NCBI GenBank assembly: GCA_950295325.1
Contig: OX485804.1
Span: forward strand, 20,770,001 to 20,834,000
Source of the DNA: Polytrichum commune
Lineage: Eukaryota; Streptophyta; Polytrichopsida; Polytrichales; Polytrichaceae
Length of the DNA: 64,000 nt
Direction of reading: 5' to 3'
Position 1 is the stretch's first letter. Every line of letters begins with the position of its first letter. This document shows, one piece after another, positions 38,400-51,000 of the stretch. The notes below the pieces were generated by a model. It ran no database searches. It saw only the letters and a list, made by a program, of their open reading frames with translations, and had not been told where the DNA came from. Made by a program: the position numbers and the translations under genes.

Positions 38400-39430
38400 G
38401 CCCTGGGCTAGATCACATGTGCCCAGGGATGGGCCCCACCTTCAATGCCCGAATGAAGCCCATGCTCCCTGCCCGCTCCGCCCGACTTTGAAAAACTAAA
38501 ATTGCCCTTGCATTCTTGAAGGCCGCTTGTCCATATAAGGTAGACATACCATAAACCGTGAAAATAAGGTGATTCACATTGAAGGTATGGTCTTAAAATC
38601 ATCATGAGATAATTTTCCAAGATAAAAGAGAAGGATTCATGAAGAATGCAAGTTGTTTCATATTTTCATTCCCTGTAAAAAAAATTCTATAAATTTTCAA
38701 AGTGGAAAGCTTGTCAAACCCCCTACTCGTTCATTAGATTCTCCTTACACCAAACACGGCAATGCTCATTTCCACACAAAACATCACCTAAACCGGTTAA
38801 GTCACAAGTACATTAAACTATGATTAATGGTAGTCAAACATGACTAAATAGGCTAAACTGGTTGTACACGCATTTGAAGTTGCTAGCCTCACAATTATTG
38901 GTTTTAAAAATGGCACTTCACTATTTAGACGGAAGTCTACCGCACGGGTCGAGGGTAGTTCACCGGTTTGGGTATTTCTACCTTTACCCATATTGAGTGC
39001 ACTTCATTTTCAAGGTCCAAAATCCAATATATATGTTCACTTCCATTGAGAAATCACACTTAATTAGAATGACAAAGACCCTTTCAATTGTAAGTCACAA
39101 AAATTACAACCTCAATGCTCATGAGGGTTTTGTAATGTTATTGACTTCCGAGTTAATTACTTGCTTTATTGACAATTTCACTTCGAAAATGAAATCCCAA
39201 TCGATGCTTATTTTTTCAATGGAAGTGAACATATATATTCGATTTTGGACCTTGAAGATGAAGTGCACTCAATATGGGTTATATGCACAAGCAACCTTCA
39301 AGAATGCAAGGGCAACTTTATTTTTCAAAGTTGGGCGGAGCGGGCAGGGAGCATGGACTTCATTTGGGCAGTGAAGGAGGCGTGCCTGAGGTGGGACCCA
39401 GCCCTGGGCAGATGTGATCTAGCCCAGGGC
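38400..39430. mobile_element. Second Mutator-like element, interrupted by a MITE
   Basis: The ends are 'gccctgggctagatcacat' and its inverse 'atgtgatctagcccagggc'. Nine flanking bases on each side (38391-38399 and 39431-39439) match at 7 positions, consistent with an aged 9-bp duplication. Inner arms share 'attgagtgcacttcatttt' with the element at 36554-37854, so the two are relatives with different outer ends. The left arm is split at 38538 by the MITE copy at 38539-38982. Confidence 0.75.
38539..38982 (-). mobile_element. GGTAGA MITE (family 3), copy 2, nested
   Basis: It starts 'ggtagacataccataaaccg' and ends 'cggtttgggtatttctacc', an inverted copy of 37946-38361. Removing it restores the left arm of the surrounding element as predicted by the right arm ('tgtccatataa' joined to 'cccatattgag'). 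Flanks read TAA and TTA, compatible with a 3-bp TWA target of the PIF/Harbinger type. Confidence 0.75.
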
Positions 39431-39947
39431 TCGGAGGACCTACTAATTTGAAGATATAAGACAAGGTTTGCATTTATGTGGAGATAGCAGTCTCACGTCT
39501 AAGACAACCATAATCACGACGCAAGGAAGGCAAAGTTGGAACCAACAAAATGAAATCATGAGTTTGGGCTATCTACCGTAGCTTGGACTGCTGGACATTT
39601 ACAGTAGGAAAACATGTTTCTAAATAGTAGAAAATTAATTAATTATATATATATATATATATATATAACGCCTGTATATCATGTCTTTAAATAGGACATA
39701 TACAAATGGGCCACTAAGAGTGAAGGGAATTGATCAACAAGGGCCCAAAGAGAATATGCATGAGACTTCCTGGACTTCAAAATCAATTTCATTTCATGAG
39801 AAGATCAACTAGACCAACTATGATGCATCTGCAAAATACTTGCTAATATCAGCCCAATAGTCGCATATAAGTGAGGCTATTGGTCGTGCATATCATCCCA
39901 CCATGTGATATGAAGTTTGAGAACATTTGTGAACAAATCATGTATTA

Positions 39948-40468
39948 GGGCCGCTTTACACTTAGAGGCCGGGCCAAATCCCCTCGAGGCCGATTGCATG
40001 AAATTTCAACCCCTTTTGGGTTGAAGGCCGGCCTCAACTACACATTATAATAAGATTATAATCGGGGCCAATTTTCCCATATGTAGAGGCCTTAGGGCCA
40101 AGAAGCTAGGCTGATTCAATAAATCTAGCATAATCCAACGGATCTAGCACGATCTAGCATAGAGCCGTTCAAATTTCCACATGATTCGCTAAAAAATATC
40201 ATATTTTATTTAAAAAGTTTTTTTTAATTGAAATCTAACATTGGCCCCGAGGCCAAGAATTGGGCTTCCATTTTGGGTGCACCCAATTCAATGAGCTCGA
40301 GCCATGTCATACCATGCATTTTTTGATTAAAAATTTCATACCACCAAATCGTCCGGCCTCTAGGTGTAAAGGGGTTGGGACCGATTTCAACCTTCTGACC
40401 AATCACAGGTGAAGATTTCAAGCCTCTTACACAACGAATTGGCCTAGCCTCTAGGTGTAAAGCGGCCC
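39948..40468. mobile_element. Tourist-like MITE, 521 bp, TTA duplication
   Basis: The ends 'gggccgctttacac' and 'gtgtaaagcggccc' are perfect inverted repeats, and TTA flanks both sides. A GG-starting TIR with a TTA/TAA duplication is typical of PIF/Harbinger MITEs. A second copy of the right-end motif ('cggcctctaggtgtaaag') lies inside at about 40354, suggesting an internal duplication. No transposase. Confidence 0.85.
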
Positions 40469-40471
40469 TTA

Positions 40472-42924
40472 TAATGTTCATCTCTGAAGACTATCCAAAA
40501 GATATGTCAGATGATGCAACTTCATTTAGGAAAGTTATATGTCCAAAAACTTCACAAAGAAAAAGCATAATATACAGTGTTGGAATTCTTCCACCTCTTG
40601 CATATGATGGACCCGCTTTGAATGGAACATGAGTTGTTGGTGCACCAAGTTCATCATTTTCAACTTCATGTGCAAATCCTGCACAATTTCCATGAGAGTC
40701 CACCCGTATGAGCTCATAAACCTCCAAATTGACACTGAAGTGAGGATGACTAACATCTGTCATTCAGTGTTCAAGATTGAAGCCCTGGCTCATATGAGTT
40801 TCATTTTGAAGGGCTCTCAAATTTCAGCCTTTTAGTTGAAGGGTTGGTTCAAATCCAAGACATCAATCTAAGAATACAGAAATGAACTACAGAACTCATA
40901 TTAAATTTGTGTGTGAATTATATGGTACATGTTTCCGGTGTAATGTGAAGAATTAAGAATCAACCATCTAACTCCACTTCTTGTAATGACAATGCCCTGC
41001 GTCTTGTTGGTTCTTGTGGTGGGCAGATTATATTGAGGACTTCGAGTGACGTCTTCATTTTCAATTTGGGGTTGCGTTTTGAAGGGCCAAATCGCGTTTG
41101 AAGGGCATTGAAGACTTCAATCTTAGAATACTGATTCCAAGACGTCATCAGTATGCAAGGAATAAATGTGCATGAAGTCTCTCCATTCAGTCTTAATCCA
41201 TAATTAGATTAAAGAAATGTAGCTTAGAAATGGTGAACCTTCAAAAACATTTTGGAGAAAAGCATGAATGAATTCTGAACTCTTCTAACCTCTTCTGTCT
41301 GATGCCTAAATATAAATCAATCATTCAATAAATAAATAAACAAACAAAAGAGAAGGAACAGGAGAAAGGAAAGGAACTTGACTTAAGAGAAGCATCCACC
41401 ATTTTGAAGAAAGAATCTTTGGAAAGCCACAAATTAGAAATGGAAAAAAGAATTGAAGATTAGTTCCTGAGTGCTAATAAGAATAGGAAAAATATTATTT
41501 TATATCTTAAAAGAGTGAATTTGAGGGAGAAAATGGATAAAGGAGAAAAGAAAATGAAAATGTCCAAAATAGAAAACAGAAGCAAAGATAAAATGTTGTG
41601 ACAAGTAACTAAACCCAAAACCAAACCATTAAAAATTAAAAATTAAAATAAAGTAAGAAAGAATGGACGAAAGAAGAGAGAAAGAAGCGATGGAGGGAAA
41701 GGTGAAGAGAAAATAATAATAATAATAATAACAATAATAATAATCATGTGCACTTAGGATATGCATTCACATAACCTTACCATAAACGGTCCAACAATCT
41801 CATGAAGGTCCAATATCTTCCTTCAGTCCATCAATTTTGTGCAAGGAGTTGTGCTCTATGTATGTGCTTACTAGTCTTCATGAATTGCAAGTAACAAGTA
41901 AACCAAAATGTACACACCAAAGTTAAGTTAGTAAATACATGACTATAATTATAGGATCAGTCCATGAAAGCCTGACTTGATTCATGCATGGCTCCTCCAT
42001 AACCACATCACTAAGGCATTGCGGATGGGCATTGTGTGGTTGTGGGCAGGATGGATCTACACCCTCCGATCCACACAAGTCCATCCGGTGGCATCAATTA
42101 GCCTACATGGCAACTTACCATATGGGGTTCACTGTCACCAAGACAACAACACAACAAGTAGGGGGGAATATGCAAACCCTGGATTATTACTTACTAGTAT
42201 CTATTGACCCATAAATATGTAATATGATTACCCCATAATATAACTATAGGTACCCCGAAATACGGGCTCCGCAACAGTGTTACTAATAAATATTACTTAC
42301 AAGTGACTAACTGCAAGGTGGCTAATGCCCCCTCCCCACCTAACTCTAGCTAAGCCTAAAAGTTGGTTCTTAAAACACGGCCTTCACACCATCGACATTA
42401 TCTAGTGCCGAGCCTAGTTGGCAAATGAAGTGGCATGGTTTAAAAGTGGAGGTTTTAAGCCTCAAGCACCGACCCTCCCATCGGTACCTAGACATAAGGC
42501 AAAAATGTAAGACCATTAAAAGTGTCGCCTCCCGCCCTTGTGATTGGTTGCTTTTAGTCTTAGTTATGAGGACACAAGGGGCTCCATTAACAAATACCGA
42601 TGGTAAGATAGATGAGTAGTAAGGCATTTGGGGATGGGACAAAAACTATCCAACATTCATTACTTGGTAGATAAAACGATGACCATGTGTGAAAGCTACT
42701 TAACTACAACCTACTCGACAATCTCCGGAGCAAGTTCTTGTAGGTGCATTGGGATAACCGGATGCCTCCGCTATAACTGAGGAAGCTTACCCAGTTTTTA
42801 GGAAAGACTTTGGTTATTTGGTAAAGTCAGATGGGGAGGGGGCATAAGTTAGCTACAAGCACAGCTACTAAGCTTAGTAGCAAACAACAAATCACCTACT
42901 AGTACATAATATCCACTTTATCTC
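40472..42924. other. Gene-free spacer
   Basis: Contains a purine-rich stretch (41340-41740) with an AAT run near 41711-41740. None of the frames (for example 41977-42207 or 42370-42642) has a recognisable domain. Confidence 0.4.
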
Positions 42925-43069
42925 GGGCTTCAATGAATGGGGAGAGCCGACCATTAGTTACAGATGAACCGGTTAAGTGTGAGAAATAACCGGTGGAAGT
43001 TGAAGACTTCAGGAAAATTACTGATCATTTTAGAGGAATGTATCAGACCTTGTACAGCCGCTAGCCCAC

Positions 43070-43290
43070 GGACTTTTTGGGCTAGCGGCTAACCTCATAG
43101 CTAACAGTTATAGCTGAAAACGGTTCTCGAAAAAAATGGGCTAGCCCAGCTATGGCTAGATCGCGGCTTGAAAAATTATGGGCTAGCCTAGCTATGGCTA
43201 GATCGAGGCCTCAAAAAATATGGGCTAGTCCAGCTATGGCTAGATCGAGGCCTCAGATAATATGGGCTAGCCCAGCTAGTTATTAGCTAG
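43070..43290 (+). repeat. Left subterminal array of the hAT element
   Basis: About four units with 'tatgggctag', 'cccagctatggctagatcg' and 'aggcctcaaaaaa' occur at roughly 43-45 bp spacing. The core GCTAGCCCAGCTATGGCTAG is itself partly palindromic. Confidence 0.8.
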
Positions 43291-43501
43291 CTAAAGATAA
43301 GTCATGTAACTCAATTGGCTCAAGCTAAGGCCCAGCCATGTCATCCCTACCACTACCATAAAAAATTTAGGGTTGAGATCATCTATCCATATCCAAGTGT
43401 TTCCAAGTGCAACCGGTTACATGTTTACATCTTTTGATATGTCTTTACTCAAAGTGGGCTAAATTCTCTACATTCCTCTAAAAAGATGGGTCTGGTGGGC
43501 T

Positions 43502-43772
43502 AGAATGTGACTTTGGCAGTCTAAATGATATCATTACTCCAAAGAGATCATCGCTTGGGGGAGGATTTGCAGAGGCATCAATGATGTTGAAGTTGAACAA
43601 ACATCTAATGCCGTACGATCCTGAAAAGTTGATCTTGTTGGATAATTCCGATTGGAAGAATCACATTCCCAAACGCCCTATTTTCGATGAGGAGTTGCAG
43701 ATAGAGGATGATGACAATTTGTTGGTAGAGAATGATGAGCAACATGTTTTAGATATTGATGACAATGAGTGA
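43502..43772 (+). pseudogene. hAT transposase C-terminal remnant (probable)
   Basis: The open frame runs from before 43502 to a TGA at 43770-43772. Its middle reads 'ITPKRSSLGGGFAEASMML' followed by 'KLNKHLMPYDPEKLILL'. This resembles the end of the hAT dimerisation domain (the conserved 'KR..L' then alternating hydrophobics). An acidic tail rich in Asp and Glu follows. The catalytic core is missing. The assignment rests mainly on its place inside a clear hAT element; homology by eye is weak. Confidence 0.5.
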
Positions 43773-43879
43773 TTTTGACTGATATGAAATATAATTGTAT
43801 TGATGAGACAATGTCTCCTTGAATTCATTATATGAGCTACATGAATTAATTTATTAGGTCAGCTAGTCCAGCTATATGG

Positions 43880-44140
43880 CTAAAAATGGTACCCGAAAAA
43901 AATGGACTAGCCCAGCTATGGCTAGATCAAGGCCTCCCAAAAATATGGGCTAGCCCAGCTATGGCTAGATCGAGGCCTCCCAAAAATATGGGCTAGCCCA
44001 GCTATGGCTAGATCGAGGCCTTAGAAAATATGGGCTAGCCTAGCTATGGCTAGATTGAGGCCTCAAAAAATATGGGCTAGCCTAGCTATGGCAAGATTAA
44101 GGCCTCAAAAATATGGGCTAGCCCAGCTAGCTAATGGGCT
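43880..44140 (+). repeat. Right subterminal array of the hAT element
   Basis: Five to six units of the same 43-bp repeat as the left array, in the same orientation, with drift in the A-rich spacer of each unit. Confidence 0.8.
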
Positions 44141-44290
44141 ATAAAAGGTGTGGAATGTATGGAATATATCTCAAATTAATAACGGAAAACCAAAAGATCA
44201 CAACATGTAAAGGGTGGGACTTGGAAACACTAGGATCTTGACTGATTATGCTCAAAAACTCCCCGGACACTGTTGGGCTTGGACTAGTTA

Positions 44291-45082
44291 TTACTTAGAG
44301 AATTGAAAGTCTCCTTGTGAAATCTTAAGCAATGCTCAAACTTTAACTTGCCACTCGGTGAAACTATTTGTCATGATTACATAAGCCCTTTCACGAAATT
44401 GTGTTTCTTCTTTCAATCTCTAAGTCTTATGTTTCTGTTGCTCAAGTGAGATATGTAAGTCCAGCAGATCCAATGGAGGGAGAGAATTATTGTGTATGAG
44501 CGTATCTCTCATTCATTCAACATAAAAACCCTGAATCAGTATGCATTCCGAAGGTTACTTCTTTTTCTTTTTCTTTTTTTTGACACCAGAATAAGCTAAA
44601 TAAAGACTCCAAATGAGTCTTCTGAATGTCATCTGAGATGAATCAACAACAACCCTTTAGGCAGATCAACCAATTCAGGAGTGCAGCCACATAACGCCTG
44701 CACACATTTAGTAAATAATTGTATCATGTTTGATGTATCATATATATTCAAGGTCTAACTTATTCAATGTTGACCGATTATGCCCAAAAATCTCCCCGGA
44801 CATTGACTACAATCAACCATCGCAGCGGTGGTTGTGTCTAAACGCACCTTCAAGCTTAAAAACTTCTCAAGGATGTGCAGTTTGTGTGTTCTGGATAGCA
44901 CATTTACTGAATAGTTTGTAAATATGCCAGATAGTGGCAACACTCGATGTAATCACACAACAAAACAGTGAGACTTAGACAAACAGGTCTTCTACCACGT
45001 CGTTAGGTTACTAGAGTGTGAGTAGTTCATGGCAATATATCACACACTCTGCCATAACTCCCAAGTAGTGATTTTTAGCAAC
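44291..45082. other. Spacer between the hAT element and the helicase 3' end
   Basis: No coding region supported. 'gttgaccgattatgcccaaaa' at about 44770 (in part) is another trace of repeat family 5. The 3' UTR of the helicase gene probably extends into 44950-45082. Confidence 0.4.
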
Positions 45083-48000
45083 TCAAGTTCTGGAAGAGAG
45101 GAGGAGAGGGTTCATTGTGCATGCAGATGCAGGGTGTCCACTCTTCCTACAGTGGTAACAGGTGACAGTAAAATTAGGAAGGAAATTCTCGGGTAGCCTC
45201 TCAAAAGGCTTTTGAGGCCTTTTCGAGGATGGCAATTCTTGGGTAGCTTGTGTCGAAGGCGCCTCCTGGTTTCCCAAAGCCTTGTGAAACTCCATGACCC
45301 TTCGGTTTTCAAAAGGCATTTGAGGGCTTTTCGAGGATGGCAATTCTTGAGTAGCTTGTGTCGAAGGTGCCTCCTGGTTTTCCAAAGCCTTGTAAAACTC
45401 CACGACCCTTTGGTTGACTCTGTTGAGGACAGTTTGTATTTTGATCAATAAAACTTCTAAACCCTAAACCCTAAAGTTCGCTTCCATCCATTCAACAGTT
45501 TGCATTTTCATCAATAGAACTTCTAGACCCTAAACCCTAACCTTCTCTTGCTATGTTATAATCCGTGCCACATCAGATTAACAAATAACAAAACTCCTCA
45601 AGCTCTGTTAACAAAACCCGCTCAACACACGAGCAGGAACACTTTTGGCTCTGCAGGATCCATTCTCGTAGGATGTTGAAACACATGATTTGTACGAGAT
45701 TATTAGAATATCCAAATCATGTCCATAGACATTTTCCTCATACTGTTCAGAGGTCATAAGAATATCTTATTGATTGTCAAAGTGAAGATTCTCTTTCTTA
45801 TTATATGATCATACAGGTCCCCCAATTATGATGTTGACTAATGAGCCTAGAATGGCTAACAAATTTTGAGCATGCAAGTCCAATCTCTTTTAAACACATG
45901 ATGTCCATTCTTAGATCCACACGTAACCACGCACCACTAAAATATAGGTGTCTGTGTAAGATGAGTCAACGAATTAGCCCTGCTTGCCTTACGTCAAGAC
46001 ATTCAATCAAAATCCCAGACATAGAGGAAACTGTAAGCAATACCTGATGTTGCTCGGGGAGACTGGCCCAATAACTTCCAAGCCCTCCATCGACCGCACT
46101 CGACTGAGTGCTACATATGTTTGCCCCTCGGCAAATATGCCTTTCAGATGCACTTTCACGTAGTCCAGCGTCATTCCTGCATATACCCAAAATTTCAGAT
46201 TGAGAATCAAAAAGTGAGGAAATCGTCTTGGTGAAGTCTCAACTTCCAATACTTTTAAGTGCAATCATTTCAAGTCTTTGCAAGAGTAATAGAGTTATCC
46301 TTCAATTCAACCAGAGTTTTGTATTACCAGAAGTTTAATTAGGGAGTTGGTTGGTTTGCATACAAAACTTCCCATGTTCGTTAAATTTTAGGCGCACATT
46401 TGGAGTCGGTGTGGAGGTTTGAACGAATAACTTTCTACATCAGTTCATTGGGGGCCAAAGTCATTTTAGCACCTCTTGGCATGCCAGAATGAGATTGGCC
46501 CTCAATGAACCGATATAATATATTCTTTGTTCAAACCTCCACACCAACTCCAAGCAAACACCCAAAACTTACTGAACATGGAAAGTTTTATATGCAAAAC
46601 AACCAACTCCCGACCAAAACTCTGGTTGAATTAAAGGATAACTCTACTACCCTAGGCCTCTTCACTTGAAATAGAGTATTATTTACTGCTCAATCCAAAA
46701 GGTACCTTGGCACTTGTGGATAGTGAGTGCCCACGCCAGCTTGAGAGGCACCTACAAGACCGCCAAAATATCCTCAATCAACAGGGCATCAACGTGCCAT
46801 TGAAATAATCAATCTCAAAGGCCATTCAAATCAAGAACTTCATATTCTCCAATGCAAGGTGATTAATATCAACATTTCTAGGTCTGTGAGCATATGACTA
46901 TCTTAAAGAACTTATATACCCCATTGTATATAGAAGTTACCAATTCTAAACGTGTGATTATCCTGTTGCTTATACACATTTCTGGCAGAAGATTGATCAT
47001 TGTTGAGGTTGTGAAACTAGCTTGCTAATGCTCACCTACTTGTCAAGTGTTAACAACATTTGCTAATGGGTGGAAAATTGGATGTGATACCTTTGCCCAA
47101 ACATAAAATTCACCCCGACGTAGTGATCTGATTGGCTTTCAAGGTCCTGCTTAATTACCTGCAGCCTTACGCAGTCACCAACGTTCAAAATGCGGTACGT
47201 GAATGATTCCGGCACACAGTCCACAACTCGTCCATTTCTGAACTGTACAATGGGAATTTGGTCGATGCTGCTGTTGTTGAGGTTCTCGAAAATCCTCTTA
47301 TATTTGTAGTCATCAGCAGTTTTTGGTTTTGTTGTTCGTGGAGGCATCTCTTCCATTTTCTTTTCCTTGGATTTCCATCCCACGACCACACCGCGCGATC
47401 CATTCACAAGATCACTTTCCTTTCCTTCGAGATCCAAGTTCCACAATAGCATGACCTGCAGGGACTCAATTTTTAAAAGACTGCCTGCGTATTTGTTGGC
47501 GCAAGAATATGAGCAACCTTGTAAATCCTAAACCCTAAACCATTAACCCTCTTCCACTTTCTCTTCCTTCCCACAACTTCCATCCCACAACCACACCACA
47601 TGATCCTAAACCCTAACTCTTTAAGGACTGGGACATGTGATATGTTGCACAAACCCCCGAAAGTTTCAAAATAATATTTTATTTGGTCTATGGTATTGAG
47701 TTCATAATTAACACAACCCATCAAAAAGAGGAAGTGAATATAAAGCCATATGTGACAACAGTGATTAAATATATGTGGTATGTGTATGTCATTTATAAGT
47801 CATTCATACGAGCTCAAATCTACCTATAATTCATCCTACATATATGTATGCTACAATTGGAATAATGCTTATGATAAATGGGCTAATTCTAGAAAGGATT
47901 CCTTCTGACACTTTTAGCTAAGATCATAAAGAAGTACTCTTAGAATCCGTATGTATGACACCTTGAGGCCCAAACCAGGCCTCTCGGACCTTAAAGAGCT

Positions 48001-51000
48001 AAAAGCTAAACCTTAAACCCCAAACCTTGTGAGAAAGCGCATATTTTTTCAAGATTCTATACCCCTATCACATGATATGAGTTACGAGACAGAACAAGTA
48101 AAGGTCCGTGTTTCCAAAACTCAAATGTCATACTTACTTGTGCCCCGACTTTGAGGTTTATTTGCTTAAGTGCAAGACAATCTCTCCAGAAGTCCGCAGC
48201 TTTCAACTGAGCAAATTGCTTGGCATGCATCTGTTGATCAAACGTTTCTGAATCATCATTCTCCTCCTTGGTAACAATATGGTCGTCCGCAGCAATGACA
48301 ACCTCTTCGGCTGATAATTTGGATAATTCGCCACAGTTGTGATTGTCTGCATCCAAGTTCCTGAAAGAAAATGCACTCATAACTTAGGACCACAATCAGC
48401 TGTGTTTCTTGAGTTAGTTTTTCCAGATCTATGTCCAAAACCTGAATTCTCTGGCTAAAGTAGACGTGTGGTATTTTGATACTGTTCTCTCTGCAACCAC
48501 TTTTCGTAGGATATGATACAAAACACGCATTTAGTGCAAGATGATAAGCAAATCCAGATCATGCCCATACCCACTTGCCTCATAATTTTTGGAGTTCATA
48601 TGAATATGTTATTCACTATTGAAGTGAAGGTTCTCATGCTCATTAAGTGGTCATGTAGGTCCCCCAATCATGTTGACCATTGAGTCTAGAATGGTTTAAC
48701 ATATTTTGAACATGTAGGCCAATATCTTTTAAATACATGTCTTTTTGGTGTCCAACTTTCGATCCACACCTAACCACATACAACTCAAATACAGGTGTCA
48801 CGTGTTGGAATTAGGCACGTCTACCTTGCAACAAGACCTTATTCACAACACTATTCCAAGCCACATATTGGTTTAAGGTTCACATTATTCCACAAGTGCC
48901 CTCCTTTGTGTTACCCAATAACTAAACAGCTTCAGGTTCCACTTTAACAGTTAAAATCCTGCCACTAAGGTAAGCGGGCCTAATTCGGTTACTTATCTCA
49001 ATCGGACACCTACATTTGAGTGGTGGGTGGTTAGGTGCAGATCTAAGGAAGGACACCCAACAAGGCATGCTGTGCTGAAAAGAGATTAGAGACTAAATGC
49101 TCAAAATTTGTCGACCATTATAGTCTCAATAGTCAGCACAATTGGGGGCGACCTATGTGGCCTTCTTATCACTTCCTGTCAATGGGCTTTGATAATTCAT
49201 TACAATTAAAGATTAGCTTCAAAACATCATAAAATTGATTCTAGCTTTTTCAAATAGATTTGCAGGCGCACAGAAATTCCAACCTTGTGAATCCAAGTAA
49301 TATAAGGTAGCAAACAGCACAATATATCCAAGGCCATCTACCTTGTACATGAAGAGAAACAAGGAACAAGCTCACAGGTGAGTAATATTCTTTTGCTTAC
49401 TTCGAGAATAGTACAGTTGGCAGAACTCCATTGGTCATTGGAAGTGACCTGGAGCACTTGCTTGCAATTTCAACCACTGCTGTCACGTCCTCCCCAGTTC
49501 TGATACCATTCAGCATTTGCACAAAGTGTTCATCCTCCTGTTCAAAACACAAGCTCGGCACATAAGGTGGATGGGCCTTAAATGGTTACTTTTTCCAACT
49601 ACCCCACTTGTCGTAGAATATGAAACACACGAATAGTCCAAGATAGTTAGCAAATCCAAATCGAGGCCGTAGCCACTTTCCTCATAACACTCAGAGCTCA
49701 TATGAAGATCTTATTCATTTTCAAAGTGAGAATTCTTGTGCTCATTAAATGGTATACCCCCCCCCCCAAAAAAAATTATGTTGACTATAAAGCCTAGAAT
49801 AGCTATCATATTTTATGCACGTAATCCAATCTCTTCTAAACACATGACGCCTTTTTGGTGTCTGTTCTTGGAGGCACACCGGACCACATACCGCTCAAGT
49901 ATAGGTGTCCTAATAAGAAAAGTAACCAAATAAAGGTTCTCTACCTTAGTTTCTGTCCCAACGAACCCCCAACAAAGTCAATACTACACTATGCAGTTCA
50001 AGACTATGTCAGCTTGAGTTTTGGGGGTCTATCATGATAGTCTTATAAATTTCATTCTGCACCCTAGTCAACAATTTGCATCATTCTTTCCACTGGAACA
50101 GTTTCAGTTCAAGATCTTAATTCTAGAACTCAATTCTAAACCACTGGAACCAGAAATTACATCTTGCATGAGTCTCTATGGGAGGAAGTAGAAACCACAC
50201 TAAATAGTCCTATTAATGTGGGTAGAAAATTAGCATGCAAAGAATTAGCATGGGCCACTCATTTTCCAGTCAAGGTGGAAGAAACATGAGTTTGAGACCC
50301 CGGGTCGTCCCCTAGGTCTTCATGAAGACTTCCGACCCAACACATTGAACACTAGTTATAGGACAAAAGTAGCACAACATAAAGTCATCACCCACATAAA
50401 TTATCTTGAAATAACAATCAGAGTGGCCCACGGTTAAATTTCTACTTAGTGTGGCCCACATTTATTCTCCTCATTATGAGAATTAGTGTGGGCTCTAGAA
50501 AATTGCTGTGGTCCACAATGATAGGACTATTTACTTCAACTAATTCCAAGTTTACGCATCGACGTCATGTTAGGGTGATCATGGGCACCAACCTGACGAA
50601 AAACCTTTTTGAGAACGATCATGTTTAATTTTGCCTTCCGCCATGCACACGCCTCAAATGCCAGACCTCTGTTCAGAAACTGATTGTCACTAGTCTGGGT
50701 TGATTTTTCCTCGATCGGTTGCAGTTGGAAGAAATCACCTGCAAAAATAACCTGCAAACATTGCGGCAATAGGTCAATTGCACTGCATGTGAATCCCAAA
50801 CTTGTATGTCTTCATACAAAATAGAGTCATGCCGAGTTGAATTTGGCACTCAATGAACCAATGTAGAATGGTTTTTCCTTCATACCTCCACGCCGACTCC
50901 AAGCATGCACTGAAAACTTACCGAACCTCGTAAGCATTAGAGTTATTTGTAAAGTAAAGGAGACGAAGCCGTGGGTGTAGTCTCAAACCTTGAGTTTATG

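Larger units (their letters stand above)
43044..44152 (+). mobile_element. Non-autonomous hAT element with 8-bp TSD and subterminal arrays
   Basis: The left end CAGACCTTGTACAGCC and the right end (inverse CACACCTTTTATAGCC) match at 13 of 16 positions. An exact 8-bp duplication, GAATGTAT, flanks it (43036-43043 and 44153-44160). It sits inside a family 5 repeat. The uninterrupted version of the target is visible at about 25680-25712. Both subterminal regions carry tandem arrays of a roughly 43-bp unit with 'gggctagcccagctatggctag' in part, as expected for transposase-binding repeats of hAT elements. The centre has a transposase remnant and an inserted fragment of repeat family 5. Confidence 0.9.

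Noticed and set aside
45448..45545. Interstitial telomere
   Set aside because: Only two CCCTAAA repeats occur at each of two nearby sites. They look like telo-box motifs or a local duplication, not a telomeric tract.
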